64,000 nucleotides of DNA from contig JAULBX010015863.1 of assembly GCA_032358255.1 (NCBI GenBank), positions 27,658 to 91,657 of the forward strand, written 5' to 3'. The position numbers were made by a program, and so were the translations under genes. How positions within the stretch are numbered: the first letter of the stretch is position 1; the number at the start of each line of letters is the position of its first letter. Shown here in pieces: positions 36,491 through 48,580 of the stretch. Origin of the DNA: Heterotrichella gracilis (Eukaryota; Sar; Xanthophyceae; Tribonematales; Xanthonemataceae). Under the pieces are notes generated by a model. It was not told where the DNA came from. It worked only from the letters and a program-made list of their open reading frames with translations, and did not search any database.

Positions 36491-39400
36491 TCAGGTCAGA
36501 GACTGCAGCTTAGAGAACATAACCCTACATAACTCAGCAAACAAATCTGTGAGGCTCGCATGAAGCGCCTCCCCTGCCGGACCAATGTCAGCCAAATCCT
36601 TGCGGATGTCACGCATGATTTGGGCAATCGGCTCAACCGTCTCTTTCACATCCTTCACTTCCTCGGACACCTGCTTGGCATTGTCGGCCATCTCCAGATT
36701 GCACGTCGCCAAAATCGCGCCTTGCACCGCAATCTGCGTGGTCAACGCCGAGTCGTGCACATGGGCCACAAAGAGGCGACCCAACAGCGCCACAATCAGC
36801 AGCCCCGGCAGGCTGGGCAAGGTGTCAGGCAGGGCGTGGCACACAGCGCTCACTGCATTGATTCCCTTCATCTGCACTTGCACCAGGAGGCCCACTGCCG
36901 GGCCCTGGGTGTGGTGGTGCAGGAGGGAGAAGGGGTCGGTGCGGCCCAGGTGCAGGAGGTGCGCTGCCAGCTGGTGCGCCTGCGGTGGGGGAGGGCTGTT
37001 TAGGGCTTAGGGTTTAAGGTTTAGGGTTGTGCTGGCCAGATGCAGGAGGTCCCCTGCCCGGGCCGCTGGTGCGCCTGCTGTGGGGGCTCTGTTTCAGGGT
37101 TTGGGATTTAGAGTTTAGGTTCAGGGTTGGGTCTGTGTGTATATGGATGTGGACATCCGACCATCCACATGTGCTACATTAGGCGGCTTCGAACACCTGT
37201 GCCAAGGGTTTAGGGTTTAGGGTTTGGGCTACAGTGAGCTTTGAAGTAATGTGCGCAGGGTTTGGGGTGTAGGGTTTGCGCTTGAAAAACACTTGTTGAC
37301 TCTCCACCACAATGGAGAGCTGACAGCAATGGCCACGGGCAAAGAGCAGCAGCCATTTCAAGCGGCAAGAGTCCAGGTAAGGTCCTTCCAATCCAGCTGA
37401 TTTGCATAAGTATACAGAAGCTATGACCCAGGTGCACAAGTCTGCAGCATGGAACCAACCATCCCCAGTGGAGCCATCCCATGAGTTGCTGCATGCACAA
37501 CGTGTCCCTTGAGGAGGGGTGCAAACTGTACCTTGGTCAATACGGCACCCTCGTCACAGGTGTTTGTGACCTCAGCAATGCCGAAACTCCTTGCCTGCTC
37601 CTCCTTTGGCATCTCACCATACACCCGCACCCGCAGCCTCACCCCATCCACACGTGCAGCGCCGGGTGAGCGGGGACAGGCTCCATGTGAGCAGTAAAGG
37701 TCCCACACTCCTGCGGCACCCACTCATCATCCTCACTGTGACTGGATCCAGCCACTAGCCGGGTGCACTCATCCCCCACCCTGCATCTAGCCATCAGCAG
37801 GCTGGCCACGTCCCCCTGAGCATGCTGGCAGATGGCACTTACTGCAGCGCCACTGGTGCCAGGGGCATCCTGGAAGGCTGTTGCCTGGTCACTGCGCTTC
37901 ACATCCCCTTTCTGTGGCGGGCCCCAATGCTGGCCAGTCAGAAGCTCCAGCCATGCAGCGGCTGCCTGCGCACACACCTCCCCGCTGTTCTTGATGATTA
38001 AAGCCAGGGCTAGCGCGTTGGACTCAGCCTCGCTCAGCCTGTCAGCCCTAGCGGCCATGCCAGAGCTACTGCTGTGCTCTGATTGGCTGTGAGACGTGCT
38101 GTGATCTGATTGGCCACTCTTGGCTGAGGCTCCATCCCCTGTGGGGGCGTCGATGGCGTCCGGGGCTAACTTGTCATCAGCAGACAGTCCACGCGGCGGC
38201 TCACTGGCGCAAGCCAGAACCACCTGCAAGTTAATTGTTAGGAAAGCAAGTTCAGCGTATACATTCCAGGAGGGATTCTTACGAAGTGATGTAGTGCAGA
38301 TTCTTTAGTGATTGCAGTAGCTATACATCTCAGTGGCCTGTTGCATAGAGCATGGAAGTGTGAACACATGTACATTAATGCAATATGGCACAGCAATACT
38401 TGTCACTACGGTAGTGTCCAAACGCCCTGCTGGCATCCACCACTTAGTTTACTATGGTCTGTGACAGGTGCATGTACAAATGCCTATGCCGCTTGCGGAC
38501 AGTGGGAGTGAGGATGCCATGCTTGTTGGGACCTAGTTGAACATACTGGGAAAGGTCATACGAAAGTGCCTTCCTTTATCTTAAATAAGTTATCTAACAA
38601 CCTCCAGCTCCAAACCTTGCACCCACCTCTCGAAAGCGCGTTGGAAGCTCCGAGGCTTCAGCACTTCGCAAATCCTGCAGAGCAGACACCGCAGCATCCC
38701 ACCTCCTCTGGTCCCAATACCCTGTACGCTTTGTGGCAACATCAGGAACACTACCCTGCTCTGGCAGCTGCAGCCCCTTTACCTTCAACCCCTCCACCTC
38801 CACCACTGGCGTGCCACCCATGAAATAGACCACCTTGGCCATCAGCAGGACGCTGTCAAGCCCACCACTGCCCAGCCTGACAGCACCTCGTCCGAGGAAC
38901 CCAGCTCGAGCTCTGACAAGGTCCCTAGGAACGCTGGTGAGGTCCAGGGCAGGCAGTGCAGATTGTGGAGCACGCAGTTTGCCAGCGCCTCGTAGTCATC
39001 GGCTTGGGTGGGCACATAGCCCAGGAGCTGCCTGAGGGACGCATACCGCACTGCACACACAAGGTGAAACAATAAACAAACCATGCGTATATACGTAAAC
39101 ACTGCTTATTTCATAGAAATTATTGACGGCCCAACGAGGGCTCACAAGATTCAGGAGTGCAGGTAGAGCGCTCAGGAGTGCAGGTCGACCCCAGGGACGC
39201 AATAGGTTGGTTCACGCTGAGAGGAGCATTGTTGGCACCAACCCATGTATACAGCTTACGCAGGCAGGCACAATATGAGGACAGGTTCCTGGCCTACCTG
39301 TCCCAAAGAAGCGTCCAGTGAAGTATTGGTTTGGCACTTTTGTCTCATATGGCCCCAAGGTCTCAGCTTTCACTGCCAGATGAGGGGGCAGGAGCTCCAG

Positions 39401-40151
39401 GTCTGCAGACAGGCTGAGGTCCAGGTCAATGAAGACCACCCTTGAAAAAAACAAGTCATTCAACCTGTCAGCTTGTGGATATGTGGAAAACCAACTCTGA
39501 GCTTGATTATAACCCCACCTCCCCAGCTTTTCTTGGCACAGAATACATATACACACCCATGGTGGCAGCACCCAGCACCCAGTGCTCATCTGAGACCCAG
39601 CTCAGTCATGTAGTCACTGCCCAAAACCCTGCTATGCTTCAGCTTATCGCAGCCGATTGAAAGAGGGAATACCATACCTCCCATTTTTGATGCGCACATG
39701 GGCGGGCTTGATGTCCGCCAGCAGAAGCCCAGCCGAATGGACGCTCGCCAGCGCCTCCACCACCAACCCCACCTTGGCCATGTTGCCCCACTCTGCAGCA
39801 ACCCACCAACCGTCATGGGCACCACAGCACGCATACCCATATCTCAAACCGCAGAACGGACAAAACAGAAGCAAGGCGCCCACCTGTGAATCTGAGACCT
39901 GCAACTTTGAGCACTAAGAAGAAGCTGTCGTCTTCTCTGCATGCATGGGCTCCATAAAAGGCGGGCAACGCCTTCCCTTGCAGGGCAGTGAACCTGGCGT
40001 ACAGCTCCTGCTCATGCGTCCAGTATGCTTCGTCCCGTGACCTCTTGAAGAAGTAGCTCTGCCCCTCATAGCTGACTTCGCCGCCTGCTGCCGGCTGCTT
40101 AGGTTGCAACCCCTTGAGGAACGCATGGACAAGCTCCTCAGCTTCGACCAT
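36491..40151 (-). CDS. Divergent protein kinase-like gene with two frame breaks
   Basis: Exons are 40151-39884, 39792-39678, 39440-39298, 39050-38627, 38223-37532 and 36979-36491, about 710 codons in all. The start MVEAEELVHAFLKG is the first ATG of the open frame. The first half looks like a remote protein kinase fold. There is a two-lysine strand FFKRSRDEAYW, then ALPAFYGAHA and FFLVLKVAGL. Next come LASVHSAGLLLADIKPAHV, where the usual HRD loop reads LAD, and VVFIDLDLSLSADL, where DFG reads DLD. The C-terminal half has a hydrophobic stretch (LPGLLIVALLGRLFVAHV) and a coiled coil around KQVSEEVKDVKETVEP. The frame breaks by one base near 38,945, between NLHCLP and DLTSVPRDLV, and again in a CCCC run near 37,675. 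No introns explain these, so assembly indels or a decaying gene are the options. Function is unknown. Confidence 0.5.
36999..37028 (-). repeat. CCCTAAA motifs upstream of the last exon of the kinase-like gene
   Basis: In sense orientation three to four CCCTAAA-like units lie about 20-50 bases before the acceptor at 36980. Further units occur at 37091-37130 and 37206-37228 in the same intron. Confidence 0.7.
37055..37100 (-). repeat. Degenerate copy of the start of the kinase-like last exon
   Basis: The bases CTGGTGCGCCTGC and the following G-run repeat the exon-intron boundary at about 36971-36995, with the same kind of TTTAGGG-like sequence after it. Confidence 0.6.
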
Positions 40152-41217
40152 GGTTGGGGTTGGGCTACCGACAAGTGGGTGTCGCGAGTTGCAGCGAGTG
40201 AACACAGATTTAAAACGATTGAGCTTTAAAGCCTTCTTCAGCCTAAGAGCTTGCCGTGCATGCAGCGGCCCTGGCAGTTGCACAGACAGGGGCAGAGAAG
40301 CTCCTGGGTGGGTGGGTCCCCTGATAGCATTGCTAGCGGGGTATTACTGAGAGTGCAGAAGAAAGCACTATGGGTAAAAGTTTGCACTTTAACTTCTTTC
40401 AAACGAGTTGTCTCTCATCTCTTTGTCCTTGGCTGCGGCGACGGCCAATATCGGGGGTATGTGACAAGAGTGAGCGACGTATGGGCTAGCGGCATGCATG
40501 CATATTTGCCTAACTGCCAGCTGAGGCCCCAGGTTACAGGCTTTAGAAAGGGGTTGACATCGCAAAAATAATACCCATATACATCAGGCTCTAGTAGGTA
40601 CGAGTATAACTAAAGGTGCCCACACCGTCGAAGCAATGCATGCATACACTACACACATGCATGCATGCATAAAATCAAGGACGACCAAGACTTTTAAAGC
40701 ACATATTGTAACGTATAGTTGAAAGTTACAAGAGTGGTTTTTGGGGAGCAGGTGCAGCTTTTGCCATACTCGGGGTGTTTGCAACCTGTTGTAAGCGACA
40801 GCAAGCGCAATGGTACAGCGACTGACGAGTATTTAGCTGCAGCTGCTGCCCAACACATTTAGAAACAGCGAGAACACACTGGGTAAAGTGTGCTACACAT
40901 GACCTGCACGGAGGTGCATGTCTGCACCCCAATGCACATGCACTTCGCTTGCATGCACTTATGTGCAGCCTACACTGTCAGTTTCCCCCAAAAATGTCTT
41001 GACGTCGCCCAAAACCTGACGAGCAAGCCAATCACCCTCAAAGCATTGCTGCCAGGCCATTGCCCTAGTGCGCAGCCAGCGCAAGCCCTGCTGGTGTTGT
41101 GTGGATATGTCAGCGACAACCCCGCGACGTGACTACGCTGCCACTAGTCTGATCTGGTACGGCCCGATGATGTGCTGCTGACTTGACCTGATCTGACATG
41201 ATTCGATGTGATCCGCC
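40152..41217. other. Spacer 5' of the kinase-like gene and 3' of the transporter gene
   Basis: No gene is seen. An in-frame extension of the kinase-like exon upstream of 40151 is open to about 40283 and basic (KKALKLNRFK), but it lacks an ATG. It could be part of an earlier exon. GCATGCAT runs occur near 40490-40505 and 40636-40670. Confidence 0.4.
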
Positions 41218-44200
41218 TCAGCCCAGCAGCGGCCGCTGTGCCTCCCCTGTAGCCCCCTGCTCTTCCCCCCGCTGGCGCCCCTCCTGCCACCTCCACACCA
41301 GCTGCAACCCCTCCGGCATGCCCATCACCACCCCTCCCACCAGTCCCGTCACCAGCCACACCCACAGCCAGTGCCGGTGCAGCAGCAGGACCACCAGGGA
41401 CACAACAAGCATCCATATCTGCACACAGGGGAGTGGAGCGCGTTACTTGCAAAACCACAGGGCGTGGAACATGTCTGAGATGACTTGTTTCTACGGTGTG
41501 GCAAATGCAATGGAGTGGAGGCGAATGGCCGCCACAGCGCTGTGCAATGCAGCGTGCTGTGTGCTGTCATAGTCAGAACACATGAATGCCAATTGGTGAG
41601 TAGCATTATGATCATCATTGTAATGATTGTTCTGATTAGCATTGTGAAACATGCAATTGGTGGATCATCATTGTCAGACCACCACTCGATTGACCACAAG
41701 CGCCCTGCCATGTACCACTTGCGCCCACCAATGGTCGCCACCCCAATCTTGCCACATGACTCAATCTCAGTGAGCTCTGCACCCTCTTAACCTCAAACGC
41801 CCTGGGCTACCCACCCACCCGCACAGGGCTGCAAATAGCATCCCTTTCCAAAATTGCCAGCCTTCCATCTCTCCCCCCAACCCACCTGCATCGGCCCCCC
41901 GAACCGCACAAAGTCCGCCGGCCTGTGCCCCCCTGCTGCCGCCACCATGAGGTTGGTCTGGTAGGCAAAGGATGATGCGTACACCGCACTGGCGCCCAGC
42001 ATGACTGCAAAGCTCACCAGGCGGATGTCGGTGCCCTCCTGCAGCAGCCAAGATTGGAAGCTGTAAGCAACAACCAATTGTACTAAAACAATGTTGTACA
42101 TATTGCCTCGAAATTCCTGTATATTTCTGGATTAACACGAAAAAGTTACAAAGGTGCAATAAAAAAGCTTTCAAAATCCAAATGGACATCTACATATGAA
42201 TCACTACCTTCAACTTGAGAGCAAACAAAAATCCTGTCTTTAAGAAATAACAAACATGCACACCCACCCACCTTGATGGCCGTCCCCGCCGCGATGGGGA
42301 ACATGAGCGCCGCAGCCGCGTTGGGAGAAATCATCTGACTCAGCACCATGGTACCGCCATAGGCCACCGCCAGCACAAACCCGCCATCGCCCCCAATCCC
42401 CGCACGCGCCGTAAGCGCCCCCAGGTCCACCAGTGCGTTGGCCATGGCGGCAGCTGCCCCGCAGCTCTCCAGCGCCCCGCTCACCCCCAGCGCACAGGCC
42501 ACCATGAGGTACACGTTCCAGCGGATGGAGCGCCGCGCCTGCTCAACAGACATGCAGCCTGCGGGCAATGGGAGAATTTGTGAGGCGCGGTCAAGAGTGG
42601 TGGCGTAGGCGATGGTGCAGGTGATTGTGGGGGTCTTTTAGGGACATTGGACATTTCTACTGCCAAGCAATTCTGATGAGGTCGAGCGCAGACGCCATGA
42701 GGTACACATTCCAGCGAATGGAGCGCCGCGCCTGCTCAACAGACGTGCAGCCTGCGGCATTTGAGAATGAGTGCGCATGTGAATCTGCATGGATACCCTT
42801 TGGCAGGTTTACGGTGTGTGGAGGGGCAGGCGTGGGCGCGCCACCGTCCCCTATTCCCTCTCAAAGGAGGCAATACGCCCAAATACCCCTATATCCACCA
42901 TAGCAACCTCACCCCCCAACACCCACCCACCTGTGAGCAGCATGACCCCCACCGCCAGTGGCGCCCCCGCCACCAGCTCCACCCACCCCCCACCATACAG
43001 CCCCAGCGCCCCCAGCGCCGCAGCTACCGCCACCCAGGTGTGGCCCAGGCGGGGTGGTGTGCTGTTCTCAATTTCAGACACCAGCGCAAAGTAGGGAGAG
43101 TCTCGGAAGCGCAGCAGGAAGGTGGGGCCGGAGTCGAGGAGGAGCATGTCACCTGCCTACAAAGGGGAGGGATTTACTGTAATGGTCAAGATCATCGTTC
43201 GCAGTGCGGGCAAACACGGGTTTGTCCAGGGTACATGTTACAGAATTGAGCGCATAGTGAGCTTGGGTCCAGAGTCAAGGAGGCGCATGCCACCGTCTCA
43301 ATGTACCGCGCCAATATGTTCCAATACAACAATGTAGTGCCAACCCATGCCATTATTAGCCCCAAATCGCCCAAAAACATCCCCATACATTCTCTTTTAC
43401 AGCCCCCACACCCCGGCACTAATTAACCTGGCTGTACAACTACCCTCCCTCCTAAAAAGATTTCTACCTTTCAACTTGCATCCTCCCCCTCCTCAGCCAC
43501 ACACACACCCTCCCACCCCGCACCTTGAGCACCACGTCCCCTGGCTTGGACTTGACCCTCTCCCCTTGCCGGCTCACCGCTATCACCGCCGCACCAAACA
43601 CCTCCCGGAAGCGTGAGGCCCTGATGCAGGTGCCAACCAGGGGGGAGTGCTGGGCGAGGATGGCAAGGGAGAGTCGCCTGTCCAGTGAGGGGGCAGCCAG
43701 TCGGTCCACGTGCTTCTGCTCAAAGGGGACCAGACCTGTAGGGCGGGGGGTAAAGTGGTGGTGGTGGTGTGTGGGCAATATAATGGGGGGGGTCTTTGGG
43801 TAGGCTGAGGTGCAAACCTGTGATTATGATCTGTGTCTGGAGGTGGACCAGGTGAATATGTTCATAGGGGACCAGACATGTGAAGAGGGGTGGGGGGGTG
43901 CAGTGGAGGTGGAAATGAGCGTGGAGGTGGCCAGGATCGAGGTGGTGTGAGGGTGCGGCTTGGTGCAGGTTTTGCGAAAGTAGCGGCGCACGTATCAGTC
44001 TGCTACTAGGGGACCAGGCCTGGGGAGAGGATGCACATACACATCACCCATGTGGGAACATCCCAGATGCACATCCAGAAAGACAGGGATTGTGAGAAGT
44101 CACACATGAGAACAGGGTTGTGGCGAACGCACGCACACAGGCACATGCACTCAGGCCTGTAATCCCAGTGGCCGCAGTAGGCAGCCAGCCCCGCACCTGG

Positions 44201-47200
44201 AGTGTTCCTGAGGAACGTCATGCTCTCAGGGGTCCCCGCAAACCACAGCACATCCCCTGCCTGCAGGATCAGCTCCCCACCTCCCTCCACCCCCGCCTGC
44301 CCCTCCCTGTCCACCGACACCAGTGTGGTGTTGGGCAGGGTCATGAGGCCGGATGCATGCAGTGAGATGCCGTTCAACATGTAGCCCTGCAAAGGAAATG
44401 AACGGGGACAATGAACAAGGATGAGATGAATCATGTAAATATTGTCCAATAATGTGAATATGGTAGATTGAGGTTACCTTCAAGAGTCGCAATTTAAATG
44501 CGAATCCTGTGGTGCGAATGAGCAGCAGAGCTTTCATAAATATGACCATTTGATGTCACTCGGTGGAACTGAGGCTGGGCCAATTCAATCCCCTCCATGC
44601 TTCACTTCATGACACAGTTAACAGTATATACACACACACTGAGGACTCCCAACCCTCTTACACAGCAGAGACCCAACCCCACCAACCCTCACCTGGACTT
44701 GCATAGCTATCAGGAACTCGGATCCTCCCTTGGCGCCACCCACACGCGTGGTCCCCGTAAAGCTCCGCGCCACCTCATCACTCAGCCAGAATCCCGGGGA
44801 TGCATCCATGAGCAGCGCATCCCCAGCCTGCAGCACCAGGTCCCTCAGCGGTCCCCGCAGCGCCTGCCCCCCCCTGCGCACCGCCACCACCTGTGCGTGC
44901 AGTCTGCTGCGGAAGGAGGCGGAGCGCAGGGACTGGCCAATCACAGGTGCACCTGCATAACAATGAAGTGCACAATGGTAAGTTATTAGGAATAAAGGGG
45001 AGGAAAAACTCCATAAGAATAATTTGAGAAGTCAACAGTCTGGAAGATCCATGGCACATACAGGTGCCTTGGTAGAATTGGCCAGCTGACAATGTATACA
45101 TGCTGTTAGGCAAACATTTAGAAATGGGCATTCCCTAGGGTTACAAGTTTGCAGCTGCGTACCCTGTGCCACCACCACGTTCACCAGCTCAGGCGGGTGG
45201 TCCACCGATGCCCGCCTGGCTGCTGCTCCACCCGCCTCCACACCCCCTCCATTGGCCACCGGTACTTTGCCAGCCTCACACCCTCTAGCATCGCCACCTG
45301 GCACCGACCAGGTCACATGGGTGGGGGGGGATGTGTCGCATGGTGAGCTGCTGAGGGGTCGCCACGTGGCATCCAGGGGCGGGCTGCTGGTAGACTGCCA
45401 GGCGGCTGCGTCTGACATGGCGTGGGGCAGGGGGCGGGGGGTGGGTAGCGAGAAGGTGCGCGAAGGGGAAACAAGGGGAGCGCTGTGGGCCGTGGCTGCA
45501 AGGGGAGCAAGCATCAAAATTTGGCCAGGCCATACCATGAGCAGTCACGTGCACGGCGCGTTTGGCAGGCAGTGGCATATACCCCCATTGGCAGTGCAAT
45601 TTGCATATGCGAGGGTGACCACAGCAAGCCACCGAAGTCACCGGATTTTGCCACAGCACATGCAAGTCCTTAGTGATACCCAGCATGGGTGCAGTGAACC
45701 ACCTTTAAATAACTGGCCTGAAAAGTGACACTGCGTGTGGGGATACCCCTATTTGTCGACCTCCCCTTCCCACCCCTACCTAGCTCCCCGCCCCCCGAGG
45801 GGCAGCGCTTGGGCAATCTCAGGCAGCTGTTGGCAAATGCCGCCCCCAGCGCCATCCCCTCAACCTCCTCTAGCGCGTCCCCCTGGGGCTGCAGCTGGTG
45901 CCGGGACACCAGGTCTGCCACCCCATCAACCAGGCCAGCAAAATATAACATGTCACCCTGGGCAAGGATGAACTCGGGGCCGACCGCATGGAACATCTGG
46001 CCCTGGCGTCTGCGGAAAGGGGGTGGCGGGGAGAGGTGATGCTAAGATGATGACACGTGCCTGTGCCTGACTTTATGCCCTCGTTTCGTACAACTGATCT
46101 AGATATTGTGAGATGTGTGGCAGAAGGTACCTCGTCACGAGGTGTGCATGCGGATTGTTTGAGGCTGCGCACTGCATGCAATCCCTCATCCATCAAACAA
46201 TTGCCACACCCGATTTACCCAGTACTCCACACCCACGACTGTAAGAGTACATTACCCCTCCCGCATTCCCTCCACATACCCACTCCACCACCCACCCAAT
46301 GCTAGCCCCAACCACCTTCCCACCACCCGCCCCACCCCCACCACTCACCCTATGCTCGACAGGAAGAGCTGCGGCAGGTGCCTGAGGCCCGCCTGCGCTA
46401 TTGTCTTGCCCACCACGTGGCTGTGCGGGGGCACGCGCAGGCACACAAAGAAGTCGTCGCGGCCTGCATGGAGGGGGCGGGGGTAGGGATAAGGGTGCAG
46501 GGGGGTTGTGGATGATAGGGTTCAGGAAGTACCAGATTAAGGTGCAGGAACTTACACACATATGTAGCTGGCAGCAAACAGACATCGATTTCCTGGCTTG
46601 AGTGTAGATATGTGTCAAACATGTGGTAATACATCAACAAACATCTTTTACTTTTCTCCCTAACACCCCTCGTCATTTTCCTTCTTTCACATGCGTCAAT
46701 TGCCACAGGTGATTCCCCTTCTCAGCAGCAAGGCTTGAAATGGAAATTTGAGGATGCATAATTTGTTTTGTTTGTTTTGGTTAGAAGTCTGCATGCCAGT
46801 ACCCCCACCCACCTCGAGCCAAGTTGGGACTGGACATGGATTTCAGCCCCCGCAAACCCCCTCCCTTAGGCAGCAGGAATGGCGCCGCCAGCAGCATGTA
46901 CACCAGTCCCCACATGGTGATGGGGATCCCAATGGGGGTGAGTGAGAACAGCGTGAGGGGGGGCGCGTCAGGCACGTAGTAGGGGGAGTCGGGGTCCTGG
47001 ATGCGGCACTGGTAGTAGCCTGTGGGGGTTGAGAGTGGGGGTTTGAGGGGAGGGATGGAGGTGGACAATGCCAGGAGGGATCTGTATGCGCACAACCCGA
47101 CAGCGCAGCAAATGCCGATGGCAGTAGGAGCTCCTTGGGCTCAAAACACCACCACCACCACCACCACACCAAGCCATCTGCCACTACCATATCAATGCAT

Positions 47201-48580
47201 TGTGTGCGCTTTTCCCAACAGCACAGTAAATGACAGCGACAGCAGCAGTTCATCAAGTTCTTGCCTCCACCACCACCTCCGCCACACCCACACACCTCAC
47301 CTGCCACTATCAGATTAGTGCTGGTCCCAGCGGTGGTGTGCGTGCCCCCCAGCAGTGCAGCAAACGACAGCGGCAGCAGCAGCTGCTTGAGCTCCAGCCT
47401 GCACCTGCCCGCCCAGCCCATGGCCACGGGTAGCAGTATTGCCACCACTGGTGTGTCGTTGACAAATGTTGACAGCGCAGCGGTGAGCAGCATGAGACGC
47501 ACCTGGGCAACTGCAAGGGGGGGGTAGGGTTTAGGGTTTTACATCTCCCTCCTTGGAAAGGGAACAGAGCTCTACTTAAGAGGCGCATGGGTTGAGGGAG
47601 TCATGCAAGCAGTGTGTGCACATGTGGCGCCCCATGTTCCACATCCACTTCCACATCCACATCCACATCCACATCCACATCCACATCCACATCCACATCC
47701 ACATCCACATCCACATCCACATCCACATCCACNNNNNNNNNNNNNNNNNNNNNNNNNNNNNNNNNNNNNNNNNNNNNNNNNNNNNNNNNNNNNNNNNNNN
47801 NNNNNNNNNNNNNNNNNNNNNNNNNNNNNNNNATCCAGTGCATCCATCCAGGAACCACCTCCAGTGCAAACATCAACCCACGCCCCCACCCCACCCACCC
47901 GCAATGCTTGTGGGTGCCCCCAGCAGCCGCGTGACCATCCAGTCCAGTCCACCGGTGGCGCTGATGCCGGCAGCCACAGCAAACAGGCCTGCAATACGGG
48001 GGTGGGTCACGGAAGCAAATCCACCAAGAGGGTACCTTCCAGGCAATGCGCCTAGCGTGGGTTGCTTGTTGGTGTGCAGGGACAGATTGGGTGTGCATGC
48101 CATGGATGCAAATGCAACCCCGCATGGGGACTGCCCCCACTGCATGCATGGCCTCATCATGATGGACTACCCCCACTGCATGCGGCGCCAGGCAAGCCTC
48201 TCCTGACACTGCTTGCGCCATTTCTGATAAATAAACAGGTTTTGCGCAGTGGTTGGTCCCAAAAAACTAGGTCAGCCCACGTGGGTTGGAACTTGTATGG
48301 GTTTACTGATGTGTCTTGCATGATTTAGGGTTTCCAGGCACTCACCCACCACCGCCAGAAGCCCCTCATTTGCAAACCCCTGCAGACCCTCGTGAGGATC
48401 AACAAACCCCAGCGCTATCAGCAGCGCCAGCAGCGCAGCCATCACAAAGTCTGGGGGCGCCACATCCAGGAGCATGACCACAAACGCGCACATCACCATC
48501 CCCAGCGTGGCCCATCCCTGGGATGACAGGTCAGCAAAGGTGGTGTCCAGGCTGGCGGTGATGCGCGGGCAGCGGACCAT
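41218..48580 (-). CDS. SLT: SLC13/SLT-type Na+/sulfate (anion) transporter with TrkA_C domains, 982 aa
   Basis: Fourteen exons agree in phase at every junction: 48580-48346, 47988-47899, 47510-47301, 47019-46813, 46463-46349, 46009-45780, 45495-45163, 44952-44693, 44386-44197, 43735-43524, 43156-42931, 42558-42272, 42038-41886 and 41418-41218. The N-terminal 240 residues form a CitT-type transporter half, with STFVNDTPVVAILLPVA and GGTHTTAGTSTNLIVAG, the substrate and Na+ site signatures of the family. Residues of about 247-700 hold four TrkA_C-like regulatory modules, each ending in a version of LQAGDxLxxxA or LAQGDMLYFAG. The C-terminal 290 residues are the second transporter half (YGGTMVLSQMISPNAAAALM, SSFAYQTNLMVAAAGGH). 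In green algae this architecture belongs to the SLT and SAC1 group, which imports sulfate across the plasma membrane during sulfur limitation. Transport of another anion cannot be excluded. Exon 7 is a Ser/Pro-rich linker. Intron 2 contains an assembly gap. Confidence 0.9.
42696..42757 (-). repeat. Near-identical intronic copy of the start of transporter exon 12
   Basis: Sixty-two bases match the real exon start and acceptor at 42503-42564 with about three differences. The copy keeps the acceptor-side CCGCAG-like sequence and the bases for CTSVEQARRSIRWNVYL. It lies upstream in gene sense, in the intron after exon 11. Confidence 0.85.
43268..43300 (-). repeat. Degenerate intronic copy of the start of transporter exon 11
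   Basis: The bases around CAGAGTCAAGGAGGCGCATG echo the real exon at 43130-43152 (GGAGTCGAGGAGGAGCATG). It is short, so support is moderate. Confidence 0.5.
47100..47258 (-). repeat. Two degenerate copies of part of transporter exon 3 in the next intron
   Basis: The real exon encodes LKQLLLPLSFAALLGGTHT (about 47338-47395). A copy near 47215-47258 and another near 47100-47152 repeat this coding stretch with many changes; the latter reads PKELLLPSAFAALSGCAHT. Both lie downstream of the exon donor, within the intron after exon 3. Confidence 0.8.
47526..47540 (-). repeat. CCCTAAA motif upstream of transporter exon 3
   Basis: In sense orientation AACCCTAAACCCTA lies some 15-30 bases before the acceptor at 47511, followed by a C-run. 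Confidence 0.7.
47648..47832. repeat. CACATC hexanucleotide array running into a 100-base assembly gap
   Basis: About 14 CACATC units (to 47732) precede exactly 100 N (47733-47832), the usual placeholder for a gap of unknown size. The array is in transporter intron 2 and probably caused the assembly break. Confidence 0.95.

Noticed and set aside
47572-48206. Open frames through the CACATC array and the N gap
   Set aside because: Repeat translation and unknown bases create false frames. The region is transporter intron 2.
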